Part shown: positions 25,874 through 39,799 of the stretch, piece by piece
Numbering within the stretch: the stretch's first letter is position 1
How the letters are laid out: each line of letters begins with the position of its first letter
Origin: Monarcha castaneiventris obscurior
Taxonomy: Eukaryota > Chordata > Aves > Passeriformes > Monarchidae
DNA: 64,000 bases
Direction of reading: 5' to 3'
Assembly (NCBI GenBank): GCA_026261815.1
Contig: JAMPIT010000890.1
Location: forward strand, 7,346,001-7,410,000
The notes under the pieces: generated by a model
The model's database searches: none
Told to the model about the DNA's origin: nothing
Seen by the model: the letters and a program-made list of their open reading frames with translations, nothing else
Position numbers and translations under genes: made by a program

Positions 25874-25991
25874 GTACATCTTGGAGGCCCTGGAAAGGTG
25901 GGCTGATGGGCTGTTACAAGAGCAAATGCAGCCTGACAAAGTCCCAGTGGTGCTTCACAAAAGTGTATTAGACTGCTTGTCGTGCAGCTGA
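25874..25991 (+). other. Weak exon-like frame ending in a stop
   Basis: An acceptor-like 'cttaacag' is followed by 38 open codons and then TGA at 25989-25991. The peptide has an LEALERWADGLLQ segment and a DKVPVVLH segment, vaguely like the CR1 reverse-transcriptase thumb pattern (LE.WA...DK..VLH). It may be a highly eroded CR1 piece, a terminal exon or chance. I cannot choose among these. Confidence 0.12.
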
Positions 25992-28900
25992 GAACTGCCA
26001 GGCCTGCATCACATTCTTGAGCACATCTCTGATTTGAGCGCTTTTCCAAGTAAATCTGAAAACTTAGAGCTACTAGTTGGAAACCTAATTTTGAATTATT
26101 GACCGAGAATTAGTGAATCATTCATATAGGCTGTGTCAAAATATTATTATATCACTCATATGACATCCTCCTACCCTGTTTCTTCACATCGGAGGGAAGG
26201 GAGGAATTGAAAAGGATTTTGAGTTAAGACAGCAGCAAATAACAAAGACTTGCATTAAAAGTTATTAGAACAATGAACAAGGATTCAAATTGACTATCTA
26301 ATTAGTTCTTGGAATTCACTGCTGGGTACTATACAGAAAATCTAAGGTGTAGTTAGAATATTAGATTGCCAGCTTAATTGGGCAGTATAATTTTGCAGCA
26401 GTATATAATGAGAATTCAAGCCAACAATTAATTCAGTGGTTCAGCTGGTAGAATTCTTGGGTTGCAGCCAGTTTTGCTTATAACCTCAGTTACATCCTTT
26501 CATTGCATCCCACCTTTCTCCTGAGGACAGTCAGCTTGCTTTTCTACTACTTATTTTAAAAGGAAATCATTGTGAGATATGAAAAGTTAGATGACTTGAA
26601 AACCCAATGCCATTCTTGAACAAATATTGAGTATTTTGTGAGGCAGGAATAAAGGAAGAGCAATATATTAATAAATGATCTAGATGAAGTAAAACACTTC
26701 TATCTAAACACTATGCTGTGCTAAGAGAGGACATTTTTTCTGAGTTATTTGTAATAAATACATAAAGCTGTACTGAAAAAGAGCCTTTTGAAGCCCTCTT
26801 TATTCTCTTTATGTTGTGATTGTAGAATCCCTCACTGTTTTTCAAACTAAAGGACTGATCCTGAAGTGTGTGCATGTAAACTAAAAAGGTAATAAATATT
26901 TTGCATATTCTACAGTGCTCATAAATTTGCTTCTGTTGGTTTCAAAATGCAGGCAGGCAGCAGTCTTACCTCCTAATACCCTTCTGATGTATTTTAGACC
27001 AGTGTTCTTTGAGGAGGGATGATAGAAGATATTTATATGTAAAATGTACATAAAATAAATCACACATTCAGGAATTACTTCTAATTCAAGTCTCATTTAC
27101 TTTTGTGTAAAGATGAACAGAATTGCCAAGTCTACAAACAGCTTTCTTATTTGAGAAACACTGAAGGGTACTTCAGTTTGCTGTAATTACTTAAGAGAAT
27201 AAGCCAGTGCTGAGGCAATTTAAATTATCAGTTTCTATTACAGACAACTTTAAATCCAAGTGACTACTAGAATTTAGGAATGGTAGTAGAATTATGATTT
27301 AAGAATTTTTCAGCTCTTTTTAAGACTTTTTGTATGTGATTTTAAGTCTTTGTTTCATATATAAAACTTGTGGTTTTCGCAGTCCCAAAATACATATTTC
27401 CATTACTTTAATGGATGCCCTAGTTAAGGAGGCAAGTGTGTATTCAAAGAAGAAGTTGAGTGGAAACTGTCATTTTAAGCAATGACTATCATTTACTAGC
27501 TGATCCTTTCAAATTTTTGGTAGTACTTTCAGCAAACATGCTTTATGTTATAGGAGTCATAGTGCTGAAATGCCTTTTTAGAGATGAAAGCACTGTGCTT
27601 CATGTCATTAAGACATGCTCTATGATTTTCTTTTACCTGTAAAGCTGCCTTGTGCTAATGCAATTTGTCCTGAAGAAATGAATTTAGGCAGTCCCATTAC
27701 AGTTTAGTATTGTTCTGTATTAGTAAAACAGTTGGATAGAAGACTTTGTAACTAAGTAAGACGGATACCATAAACAGAAAATAGTGAAAGATATTTGCAA
27801 AAAATCGAAATGGGGAATTGCTTTAAAAAAAATGAAATCACCTGGAAATTCTCCAGGTGTAAACAGGCTTGTGACTGGAGGAGAAGCAAATTGTAACACT
27901 AATGTAAACCTGCCAGGATGCAAATTCTCCAGCCTTCTAACACATTGAATTGTTCAGTCCTGTATTCTGCAGCCTGCCTATGTATTATGTCTAAAATTAC
28001 TTTATTTCCCCACCTTGCTCTTTGTTTGCCTATGAAAGGGACAGGAGGGGGAGAAAAGGTAGAGCAATAGCATCCCACTGCAGCTGTCAAATGTACAGCA
28101 AACTGTCCTGCTCTAGGAGGGCCTAAAAGCCTAATGTATATGCTGCCTTCTGACAGTGAAAAAAAACTCCAAATGAATGTAATTAAAAGATAATAGAATG
28201 CAAATGTGTTTCTCTTAGTATTATCCAGCAATGACAGATGAATTCTGAGACAAAGCTGAGATACTTATTTTTGAAGCAGTTGCAAAATATTTTCAGCAGG
28301 CAAATTCACATCCTATTAACATTGTCACTATCCAAGCAAATGTTAAGCTTTTAAAGCCTAGATTTCCTCTCTCCCAGAAGATAGTTCAACCTGTCATTTG
28401 GATTGAATCCAAAAGTCTTTGCTGCTGGCATTATCACAGTGACACCCAAAATTTTTCAGTGCCATGCAAACAAACACACACACTTTGCTTCTCCAGAAGG
28501 CTTGGCGTGTCACAAGTTGTAAAATCTCACTACTGAAAGCCGTAGGAGAGTTGATTTACTTTGTGTGGCTGCCATTATTACACTGTTGCTAATGCTGCAG
28601 TGTCCTGAAGAGCTAGATTTGTCCTATGCAGTATTTCTTGATGTGGAAGCATTTTTGTAGGCTATACCAGAGTAGCTGGTCTCAGACATTGCTCAACACC
28701 TTCAGAATTTTGACTTGAAAATTAAGGCATTTTTCTAGCTTTAGTAGCCATTCCTTATTGTTCATAAAATCAGCTAACAAAGTGTACCATAAATGGTAAA
28801 ATATGCAGGCAGCATACATTAATAATTCTCCTTTAAATATTTGAGTTCTGTTTTGAAAATTAAGGTCTTTGCTGTTTTCTCTTCCACTGTAACTTGTGAA

Positions 28901-31095
28901 ATATAGCTATATTTTTCTCAGCAGGTGTTTCTTCTCTTGGTTTTTTTCCCTAATAATAATAAAAAATCCAGCATTCATGAAATGCAAATATGTAGTAATC
29001 CAGCATTTTGATGATAGATCCAGGTACTGTGGTTACTCTCTTGTGCCTCTTCCTTGAAGTAAGTTATTATTTGGGCAACAAGAGGGTGAGCTGCTGATCA
29101 TGCTATTGCACTTGCTGCTTTTGATGGTCCCTTCCCTTCAAGTAAACTCCATTCCTAATGATGGGCTTCATAACCTGTTACTGATTAAGCAATCTAAATC
29201 CCATTTCAGTCCACACAGATGTGCCACAGAAAATAAAAAGATAAAGCCAACATTTCACGTAATAGTTAAACACGCTTAGCCTGGAAAGCACATTTTCTGT
29301 TAGAATAGGTGCAGTTTAGCCAAAGACAGAACTACAGTTTTGGGTGGAGAGATATTTAAAATTCTCACAGAGGTATCAAGCTTGTAGGAAAAAATGCATA
29401 ATCAATCTTAGTTTGTAGTAAGAAGTACAGTTCTTGGTTGCAGGTGGTGTTATATCAGAGAACACCTCATATCTGAATAAGCTTCAGTCAGAATGATCTT
29501 CCTGGAAAAAATAGCTTGTTTGTTAGCCTGTTTATAGTTGTTTTGGTGACATGTTTTTTCTCGGAATCCAGAATGCTGAGTTTCTCTTAGAAAATGCATT
29601 TTAAAGTGTTTTTTCTTAAGAGTAATGTAAAACTCTTTGGTCTCCCCAGAAATTGTACCCCTTCAAAGTACGGTCCTGGAGTGAACATTCAACTTCTTTA
29701 GGATTTTTCAGACTGGTTTTACACCTTTTTAGTGGTTATCCTTTGCTACTCATTTGCACGTGATGCCAGCACTGGGACTCTCCCAGAAATGGGCAGATGT
29801 AATTGATGTATCTGTTGTCTGTGTGATGTGCCTTCTCTGTGGTTTCAGAAGGCATTCTTCAGAATCCAGAAATGAGAAAATTGTTCCTGCATAGCATTAG
29901 GAGATTGGCAAGTGTCTTTCTGCCCCAGAAGCAGCTTCAATAATTCATTAATAAATGCATTTTATGTTTTTCTCACAACTTACTACTGCATGCAACTCCT
30001 GCCATTATCGTATCTTGGCATAATTAGAATATTTCTAGTGCAAACAACCTCTGATGATTTACAGAGTCATTTTTGAAGGCCAGGAAGCAAGTAATATTTC
30101 ATGAGCTAATTGTTTTATTTTCTCTACCGAATTTAAAATTTTGTGTTGCCATTAAATTTACACTTGTCATTCAGAATGTTAGGAGAAATCCGTTTGTTTG
30201 CCTGCTTTTCCTATGATAATTCTGAATGTCATTAAGATCCTTTTGCCTTCTATCCCCATCACATAAACTTGGAGTTTAGCTCATTCTGCTAACTGTACAG
30301 GGACTTGGATTTGAGACACTGAGGAGAAAGATCTGAAAAGGTCTTTAAATCCCTCCTACTCTCTTTCAGACGAGATCAGGGTAAAGGACAAATACAGGAA
30401 TTCTATTAGACCTGTAAATCATTATTATGGCCTTACTTGGAATACTCTTAGTGATGCTTACAGATATAAGCATCAAAAAGATGACTGAAGAACGGAGGTC
30501 ACAGAGGTGACATTATCATCCTGTTCTAATGAAAGATGGGAAATTCACAAAGTAAAAAATTTGAACACTGGAAATAACCACACTATAAAATTTTATAGCA
30601 TGTATTGAGGTTAAAGTTTGAAAAAAGACAGTGTAAGCATTTCTTTTTTTATATATGACATACATTTTTAGCAAATGTTTAAAAATTTGATATTAAAAAT
30701 GACTTATTTGAAACACACTTTCTTTTGGAAATAAAAAATACTTCACTTCCAAAACTACAAAGAACTGAGTGGTCATTTCTTTAAAAATAATAATCTCTCC
30801 AGATGTTAGTAAATATATTTACATGATCTGTGTGATACAAAAAGGCCCAGTGACCATATAAAGTCCATCTTAATGTGGCTTTGTAAATTAATACTGGGTT
30901 TATGTACCATCATTATTCTGTTCTTTAGCAAGCAGTGTCAAGAAATATTTACATTTTCAAGTTCTTTTGTTTGATATTGTTAAGATGTGAGGGGATCTGA
31001 TCAGTGATTATTTTATATAATTTCATTATTAAAATGACACCTGTAAGTATGGTGCTAATTAAGAATATAGGTAACATTAGATAAAATTCTGCAGT

Positions 31096-31122
31096 CTTAG
31101 TTAAAATCGGGTTTTAACTAAG
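31096..31122. repeat. Perfect inverted repeat, 11-bp arms, 5-base loop
   Basis: Arms cttagttaaaa (31096-31106) and ttttaactaag (31112-31122) are perfect reverse complements around the loop tcggg. The stem is AT-rich and far too short for a microRNA precursor. Confidence 0.9.
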
Positions 31123-34100
31123 CAGTTATGCTAGTTCATAAAGGCTTAGAATAGAGAGAATAGAGTGAATTTCCCTTGTTTTCATCATTTTCAGGTTGGC
31201 AGTGTTAGGCTTTAATACTTCCTGCCTTTTGGAAGGAGACCCTGTTGGCCCTTGAGATGGAAGGAGATCAACAGGGCATCCCCTGTGCTTACACTTTAGG
31301 CTCTGGTTTGGTTATCTGGTTTCCTAATGGGGACTTGCAGAGGGTGCAGTGTGCTTCAATTCCATGGCAGTGACTGCTGCCTGCAGGCCTGGAGACAGCA
31401 AGGGAAGGCAGCGGCAGAGAGGGGCATCTTTTATGGAAATAAAGGCCAACGTTTTCAAAAATCCTTTAAAGGACATTGAACACATCTTGAAGGATCCAAT
31501 TAACAAGGGTATTTGTTCAGTTACCATTCAGAATTGTGAGTTGTTTTCGGCCAGTTTCAATTTCTGTGAACCCTTGAAAATGGCAAATAAAAGAAATATT
31601 TACAGTTTCAGAGCAAGTGCCTGTTTGCTTTGAGCATGACACCTATGACACTGTTTCCAGTAGCACAGTCTGAGTTGTCTAAACATAAATGGGTTCTATT
31701 AAAAAATATTGCAGTGGTTCATTTCTACTTACATCTCAACCTAGATGGCAACATCACAAGCCACTTTTAGAGGTTGTGACCTGGTCTTTTCCAGCCTATG
31801 TAACATTTATTGCAATGAAATGCCAAGCTTGATGACCAGCACGTGGTGCCTAGAGCAAGGTTGCTGTCTATTATGTGTATGGCTCTTCTCCAGAAGATAA
31901 AAATCTGCATCTTGCTAGATGATAAAATCCTGCTTGTAGTTACAATGCCTTTTAACTCTGTCTTTTCCAGGGCTCTTATATCTCCAGTAGAAACTGTAAA
32001 GATCACCTGTTAAATGGGTCAAAGTCATACCTGCTGTGACTTGGCTGGTAGGCTGATTGTATTGGAGGGAATATAGACATATAATTTCATATTCTTTGAG
32101 GATGCTTAGGAAATGGAATTTTTTTTTTTTCAAGATGGGGTTGTACAGTCTTAGGAATGCAGTTAATTAACATCTATTGCTCCCAAGACTATATAGGTAT
32201 TTTAATAGTCAATATAAATGTTAATCCATGTTTCAGTAGTGTATTTAAATATGTATGCATCTGATACATAAGACAATTTGAAATGTATCTGAAATGGCTG
32301 AATCTTTACATTTGTAAGACAGCATGAACGAAACATGTCTGTGCCACAGACTGACTTTTTCTTCCACCACCTGCTCCAATTCAGAATTAAGTGACCCCAC
32401 ATTACTGAAGCTTATTAACCAAGATATTGCTAGTTATAGAAACTGAAGTGGTTCTGCTCAAAAACTTTCAGGTCATAATGATGTTTAATTAGCTTACACA
32501 TTTTTAGAAATCATATTAATAACAGTTAAAAATCTGAAGATGACCTGTCACTTGTTTAAGTGTGCCAAGATTTGAGAATGTAATTTCCTTTGTGAGAAGT
32601 AGTTTACACTGTCTGAAATCTGGCCCACTTAAGTTTAGCCATAAAATATAAATACACATTGTTTAGTTATTTTTTAGTGCCTACATATGTATATATTTGT
32701 AGTCTAGAGTATGTACATGCATAAAAATAATGTGAAATAATAGAAAAATAATTGCATAGACAGAAAGAACTGCCTGCAAACATCCTTATATTTATAGTAT
32801 TTAAGTAAGCTGCATATTTAAATCCATAGAAATGTAAATATTCTGTTGTAAATTGTTTCTTCTTGTAGACAATTACACAGAAATGATACTGTGTATTTTA
32901 GCTTCCCTAACAAGTACTAGCATGGCTTAGCATTATGTATGGGCCCATTTAGATATACACAGGTGTGTATTTTTTCGTATGTAAATGCCTTTCTTTAATG
33001 GTGAAGTTTCAAAGGTTAAATTACAAACCCTTACTATTATTAACTTGACCAATTTTCTGCTTAATATATCACAATCTTGGCAAATGTTAGCAGATCGTGT
33101 AGTGTGTGTCATTAAACATACAGAAGCCGTGATGTTGCTCAGTAAATGTCATTTATCTTTTCCACTTTGGAATCTTAGTATCATGTTATTTCAGCTTCTG
33201 TTCAGCCTCCTCAGCTTAAAGTATGAGTAATGGCTTGAAGTGTGTTCAGTAACATTTCCACAGCTAACTCTTAATGCTTAGGCCCCTTCAAGGTGAATGT
33301 AGGGCTATGCGTGAATCAGCTCACTTCTATATTGTTGCTGTGGAGATGCAAAGGCCAGTTAAGAATTAATTAAGAATTACTGAATATTGAGGCCTATGAA
33401 ATTTTTTTTCCCAGACATAAAGTTTTCAGTATTTATGGTATTTATTATAGTACTTATCACCATCATTATTTCTTCTGGCAAAATGGGCTGTGGTACCAGC
33501 AGGCAAACTGAGTTTAGAGTTTTCATGTAAACAATTTTTCATGTTTCAAGTGTCCAGGCTGATTACTGTTTGGTTTGGGAGTAAAAATATGGAAATCTCA
33601 GAAAAGCTGGAGAGTTTTCTTTACTGACTGATGGCATTGCCACAGCTTAGCAGTTCAGTAATAAAGGCCCTCAGCCTGCTTCTCCACCACCTCCTAAGTC
33701 CAATTGTAGACAGGAATGTTTTAAAATGCAGTGTACCTCCCAAGATGCATAGCAGTAATATTGCTCTATGATGAAAGAGTCCCTGAATATATCTGAATAT
33801 AGTTACTGACTTGATTTCTTTGTTGAGGTTATAATCTGTTCAAAGACTTGTACAGTTTATTACCTCTAAATTATATTGTATTAGGTTATTCCCTGAAAAA
33901 CAGGACATATGTTAACAGATGAAACTAGGAGATAGAATCTCAAATTGGTTTATGATACTCTGCCTAGCACAGCTGGGTGATACAGTTATATTTCCTACCC
34001 TGCTTGACACAGATGCCTTGCGATATACTTCTCAGAGGATTTTATTTTCTTTCTATCTCTTCATCTTTCAAGTGAAATGTAATGCATTTTATCCTAGTTA

Positions 34101-35534
34101 AAACTTCACCTGTTTATCTCCATCACAGTGGCCCCTTGGTGCGGTTCAGATGAAAAGCGAGAATAGGACAATTAAAAAATAATTAAAGGGGAAAAAAGGC
34201 TTGAAGTCTTTTCACATATGAAACTTCAAGCTTTTATGTTCACAGTGAAAAAACAATGTTTCTGTTTAATTCCATTTCTTATGCATTTAGTACAAAGAGA
34301 AATAAGTAATTGCCTTGCTTGTAGAGTTGCTTTGTTCATTTTGCTATGTAAAATTGATGGTTTGAAATTTTTATAGAACTGGTACTTCTAAGAGTATCAT
34401 TTTTCATTTCACCCTTTCTATTATCTCAAATAACATACATTTTGTATTGCCACATTTTGCGCTGTTTATTCTTCACACTCTTGGTTTTGCACAATTCAGT
34501 AGCTCCGAAAAATAGCACAGATGTATTCTTAAAAACAATAACAATACTAGGTGAGTGTTCTTCAGAAAAATAAACTTTCTTTTGTCAGTTTAGAGTTCTG
34601 CTGGAATAAATGTAAAGCTGTGTATTTTAACTACGTGGTATTGTAAAAATGATGGAATGCGCAGTAAAATTGCAAATTAGCACTGGATGAGACCCAGACC
34701 CTGATACAGTAAAGGAAGATTAGAAATGATTTGTTTGGTCTCTGTGGGGAGGTGTGCCAGATGTCCCTCTGTTCAAACAATCCCCGGTGATTAACCCCTG
34801 AAGCCATGCTCTTTGTAGCTAAGGAGAGCTGCTTGCCTGCTCTCAGCATCAGGTTGGGCATTGTCTCAGCTATAAAAGATATTGCCCCCACAAAAGGCAA
34901 CTTCCCACTAAATGTATCACCTGCAAAAACATCAGGTTTAGGTGAAGGACATAGCTTTCTATAGGTTAAAGTGTCTCAGTTCCAGACTATGTAAAAGTGG
35001 AGTCCGAGACAACACAGCTTTACTGTAGTAGATCTGCATTTTATTAATGGGCCAATTACATCAAAAGGGGAATTATTTGCAAGTAAGGAAAGGCAATTTT
35101 GAACTCATTACAACTTGAGTTTCTCTAATATGTGTTTATAATACACGGATGTGCTTGTATGCATACACATCAAATGTATGTAGCTTTTTCCCAGACTAGA
35201 AAAATTATCTAAAATTAGTGTTGAGATTGTGCATTAGCGATTTAAAGGAATGGAAGTGTCAGAACGAAGACCTAGGCGTGCTGCTGGTGTAAATTGGTTA
35301 AACCTAGTAAAGTCAGATGGTAGGCTATCTTTAAGACTTGGCTTAAATTTTGTCCTCTTACTCTGTATAATGCACTGAAGACAGTAGTTGCATGGGCACA
35401 GTTTTTCTCAGTAATTAATAAATCACCGTCTATTTTCGCAGTTTGGCAGAGTGAAAGTTTTCTTGTGTAATGTTCTTTTTTTTTAATACTGAATAAGTGA
35501 ATATGAGCAGCTAATAATGTCTTTGCTGTCTTAG

Positions 35535-35759
35535 TCTGCAGAATATGAGTACCCACTGCCTATAGATGGTTTGGAACTCTATGTGCCAGTGAGAGACTCA
35601 CCTTCTTACCCCCGAGTTTCAGCTGGCATCACCATGCTGCTCTTCAGTACAGCTGAGCAATTCCTGTTAAGTGTTGTGTGTCTGACTCTTCCTTGCAAGT
35701 GGTCTTTCGCCTGGAAAAAATTATGTATCTTAGTTAAGGTAGCTCATTTGACTGGCTGA
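35535..35759 (+). other. Exon-like open frame directly after a strong splice acceptor
   Basis: The sequence tctttgctgtcttag is an excellent 3' splice site, and the frame starting at the next base stays open for 74 codons up to a TGA. The stop just upstream is the TAG inside the acceptor itself. Segments such as YEYPLPIDGLELYVPV and YPRVSAGITMLLFSTAEQF read naturally, and a possible donor (AAG followed by gtagct) lies near 35738. I recognise no family. The adjoining 35778-36062 region is also open on the same strand. It could be a lineage-specific or non-coding transcript exon, or chance. Confidence 0.15.
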
Positions 35760-36270
35760 AAAGTAAGTGCCTTCACTTTGCTATGGTTCCAATGCAAAAG
35801 TGCTTCTATGCAGATTTGTTGCATCCCAACAGGAGTTGCAAAGTGTCTTTTTATGAAACAGGAACTATTGCACAGAGGGCACAAGGGCAAGTGGAGACAA
35901 GTGCAGTGTGTCTTTCCTGATGCTCAGTTTCCTGAGGAAGTGTACCAAAGTGTGTATGTACTTTTCCTCTGTGGCAGTTGTCAGGAGGCTGTGCCCCACA
36001 GCCAACGTCTGGAGTCCCTCATGCTGCACAAATGTTCATTATGGCCGTCCCAGAGATCATGAGTGGCAATGACTTGGACCTAAGCCGAGTTGACATTTTG
36101 ACCCAGATTTAGCTGATTAGGGAAATATTTCCATTTCAAATTTGGCATGTGCTGTAGGCTACCGGGAAACTAGGGCACAGATTCCCAGAGGGTGGGGGTT
36201 TTGAATAGGACGTGTGTCAAATGTATGCTTATGTAACTATGGCACTGCTAAATTACACACCCGTTCGTGC

Positions 36271-36289
36271 TTGACTATTAAATAGTCAA
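36271..36289. repeat. Short perfect palindrome, 9-bp arms
   Basis: ttgactatt and aatagtcaa flank a single base. It is a near-continuous palindrome that could be a dimeric protein site or chance. Confidence 0.85.
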
Positions 36290-37383
36290 AAGAAGGCATT
36301 GCTCATTAATTTTATTCTTATTTTCCCTGCCAAATTTGAAAATTTTGTACAAATAACAATTCACGAACGTTATAGTTGTGATTTTTCTACGCCTAGAGGT
36401 TAGTGTGTTTAGAGACACAGTAAAGTTTGCAATGTTCTTCATGGTCAATAAAGGGTGGAACTACAGCATTTGTCAACCCATCTTAGTCAGGTAAGCATGA
36501 AATTTCCTCAACATCTGTGAGTTTTGAGATTGGACAGCATGACTAAAGGTCAGGAAAGTGCTTCCAAAGAGGGGTTGTACTGCCTCGTCAACTTCATTGC
36601 TGCACAGGATAATGATTTAAAAACACCGTGGATAGAAACCAATGGTTTTTCTTGTAAAAATTAATCAGAGCTGTGTAGGAATGTAGATGCTTAAAATACT
36701 GTTTGTATTATATTTCCTAGCTCTTTGGTGTAAACAATTGTGTAGTACAAGGTAGCTTTTAGCTACCAGCTGCTTGCTTGTTTTGCAAGGATTTGTCTTC
36801 AAGAGAACCAAACAAAAAGGTGCCTTTTTTATGGAATATTGTCACCAAGTTGTTTATCTCATCCCAACTTAAATGATTGTCAGCTTAACAAATTAGTCTA
36901 ATTAGGCTAGCTGCAGAATATATAATAAATACAATACCCTGAAAAGCTTCTCTGAAAGTATTTGCTTTAGTTTTTATACCACTTAATTGCTAAAAGCTCC
37001 TTTCTTTTCTTCAGAAAAAAAATGACATTTTTGTTGCATATAATTATACAAAATATAGACATGATGGACTATCTGTTGTTTCAAATTAAATAACTTTATT
37101 TTAAGTATTTTTATTATAAATGCCTCACAAACTGTCAGTATTGGAAGAAGAATTAAACCAAAACAATTTTACTGTATTTTAATATATCTTTGTTACTTAG
37201 GTTTCTCTTGCTTCCATAATGGTAAGTTTTCTGTCCTTTCAAGTAATTCAGCAAGATTTAGATTTCTTTATTTCAGCATCAGTGTTTGGCTAGCTTCTTA
37301 TAAAGCCCTTTTGCATCTTTTGTACTTCTTTATCCAGTCATCCATCCCTAGAGTATAATGCAGCGTTAACCATTCCAATACTT

Positions 37384-37400
37384 AAGCTTGAATCAAGCTT
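37384..37400. repeat. Short perfect palindrome, 8-bp arms
   Basis: aagcttga and tcaagctt flank one base. It has no evident context. Confidence 0.85.
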
Positions 37401-39758
37401 TCTATTCTATCACTTTTTATTATTTTTTTAATCCAAGACTCTCCTGCAATAAACTTACCACTGAAATTGTAAATGATACATCATGGCCAAGGTTTCCTTT
37501 CTGGAAGAAGTATATGTATGGAAGATGGTTTTAACAAATAATCCTGTAGCGCAAGGGTACCTTCTACCTGCCCTTTCTATACCAATTTTCCTACCTGATA
37601 TATTGACTGAAGTCACACTGTTTGGCAGATGTCATCAAGATACTTTTGACGTAAAAAGCAATTCTCGTCTCTGGCAAATGTCATGCCAAAATAAATGTTT
37701 ATAAATTGCATGTATCAACTGGTCATTTGGAAACTTACACTTCTGAAATGCAAATCAGTAGTGGTGCATCAGTGGGTGCCACTCATGTCTGTACAGCTTG
37801 ATTGTTCAATTCAAGGGCTCCTGTTTTAAGCAGCTCTGCTGCTTGTAGCAGACCTTACTTTCCAGGGACTGGGTAAGCTAGAAGTGTAAAAGTAAAATGT
37901 TGGAAGGTTTTTTCCTCTACTGCTAAAGAAATTGAAAATATTTTGACTTTTGTTCCCTGTTTCTGGTGAGTCGCTTGTTGAGATGTAGAACAAACATCAT
38001 TTATAAGAAGAGAACATTTATAGACAAGGAGCCAGGTGTCACAGTTGAGAGCTCCTCTCAAGAAAGCAGCAGTGGCAGGTTCAGAGGAATAGCCTGTAGT
38101 CATATAATTCACACCTACATGTGAGAGTACGTATTTACTCTAGCAGCACCTACGATGTGCTAACTAGTGTTGGAAATTACATGCAGCAGTTATTCCACAG
38201 AAATGTTTAAAATTAATTTGAATGTTGTGGCTGCTTCATGAGGCTTACTTCCCTTCCCCCTCCACACTTACTTAAATTCACTATTTTCTTTAGTTCAGTG
38301 TAAGCTTCAATCTGTGCTGGAGTTTGATTCTCCATCTTTTCTTGCTCTGCCCTTACACAAACCTGTAAATCATGTGAGTGGCATTGTGCTGCACATCTTT
38401 GGGTTTCCTGCTTTTCCAGCCCATGTGATCATGGGAGAGTGGACATCAGTAGCATACTTGGCAAAACAAGAGACTCTGTTCAATGCTGTTACTGTACAGC
38501 CAGCTAAAAAGGTGGGGGAGCACCAAGAAGCTCTGCTGGCATAAAAGGAATTGCTCTTTATGCAGACCAGTGAATTACAGGAGTCATGGGTTGCAGTGGC
38601 TGGTGTCAGCATTTTGGCAGAAGCCACTGCAATGTGGTCACTGTCCTTCACAGTTGGAGAATATCCTTCCTCCTCCTCTTCCCTCTGGCAAAGTGCCTCT
38701 GTGCCTGTCCTACACTGGACCTCACCTCTGGCTCACTTGCCATCCCAGTGCTTCTCCAAGGCAAGGAAACATGATCATGGAAAAGAAAGCCGGTATCCTA
38801 ACCTAGCAGTAAAATAACACATTTGGGTAAACTTTCATTTAAATTCCTGTGCAAGCAGATGTTTGGGCTTTGAAAAAAAACCTCTTGAATTGTAGCTTCT
38901 GTACCTGTGTTTTACTTTTTAAAACTGCTATTAATTCCTCTTCCCCATTTAAAGAGTCTTTATAGTCTGCTTTCCCTTCCTTCAGGTCCTGATCCACTTT
39001 CCTGTTTCACTTAGGCTGTAACATGATGACATGACGCTCTGTGACCTGCAGAGTGTGTCAGAGAGTTTTAGAAACAGAAAGGAAGCATATACTCCAGTCC
39101 TGGTATTATATTTTTCAGTGCATGAGAAAGCACTTAATGTGGGTTTCTTTGCAAAATGGGGTTGAAGGACAGTTATTTCTGCTTCCAGTACGGGCTGATG
39201 GCTTCTGACTATGATCTTCTTTTTTCCACTTTTGCTGGCAACTCACTTGGAAAAAATGCTGTTCAGATTAATTTGTTGTGATTATGCTGATTTTTGTTAA
39301 GACTTTTTTTCCTGCTTGTCACATTCAGTTGAAAAAAAAGAAAAAAAAGTTAAGTATAATCAGTAGTTCTAATAGACTGGCAAAAATCCCTGCAGACATT
39401 AGTGCTGCAGGAAGATGCAGCTATGTGATGGAAGAAACTGAAGAGAAGCCAAAAAGTTTAGCAAGGAAGTTGATAGAAAAATTGAAAAAATGGGAGGTTA
39501 GAAACTAAATCAGATCAGTTATAGCTTTTGCACCAGACAGAATCTAAAAACAGTATCTCAGAAAGCTTTCACTGGGGAGTGAGGAAAGGCTTGCAATCCC
39601 AGCCCTTCTGATAGGGTAAAGTAACATATTAAGTCTGGATAAGGGAGGTGAAGCCTGAAAAAAAGGGAATTCTCAGCATTACCAAGAGCTGAAATGTTGC
39701 TTTGAGGACAAAGCATTAATACTATTAATACTGGTGACATGAAAGTTGCAGAAAACCA

Positions 39759-39799
39759 TGGAGGGGGGGAGGAAAAGAAAGGAGGGAAGGAAGGAGAGA
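39759..39799 (+). repeat. Purine-rich (GA/GGA) tract
   Basis: An almost pure purine stretch (G runs mixed with gaaa and gaagg units). It is low-complexity sequence with triplex-forming character. Confidence 0.8.

Larger units (their letters stand above)
24331..35534. other. Large non-genic stretch
   Basis: About 11 kb of AT-rich sequence with no recognised transposable element. It holds a weak exon-like frame at 25.87 kb, a perfect hairpin at 31.1 kb and a possible conserved non-coding block at 29.93-30.24 kb, all listed separately. The many short ORFs show no recognisable domain. Confidence 0.5.

Noticed and set aside
27899..28231. 110-codon minus-strand ORF
   Set aside because: No recognisable domain and no supporting splice or start context.
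38483..38817. Three overlapping plus-strand ORFs
   Set aside because: They overlap in different frames of a GC-richer patch, which is the pattern of low stop density and not of a real gene.
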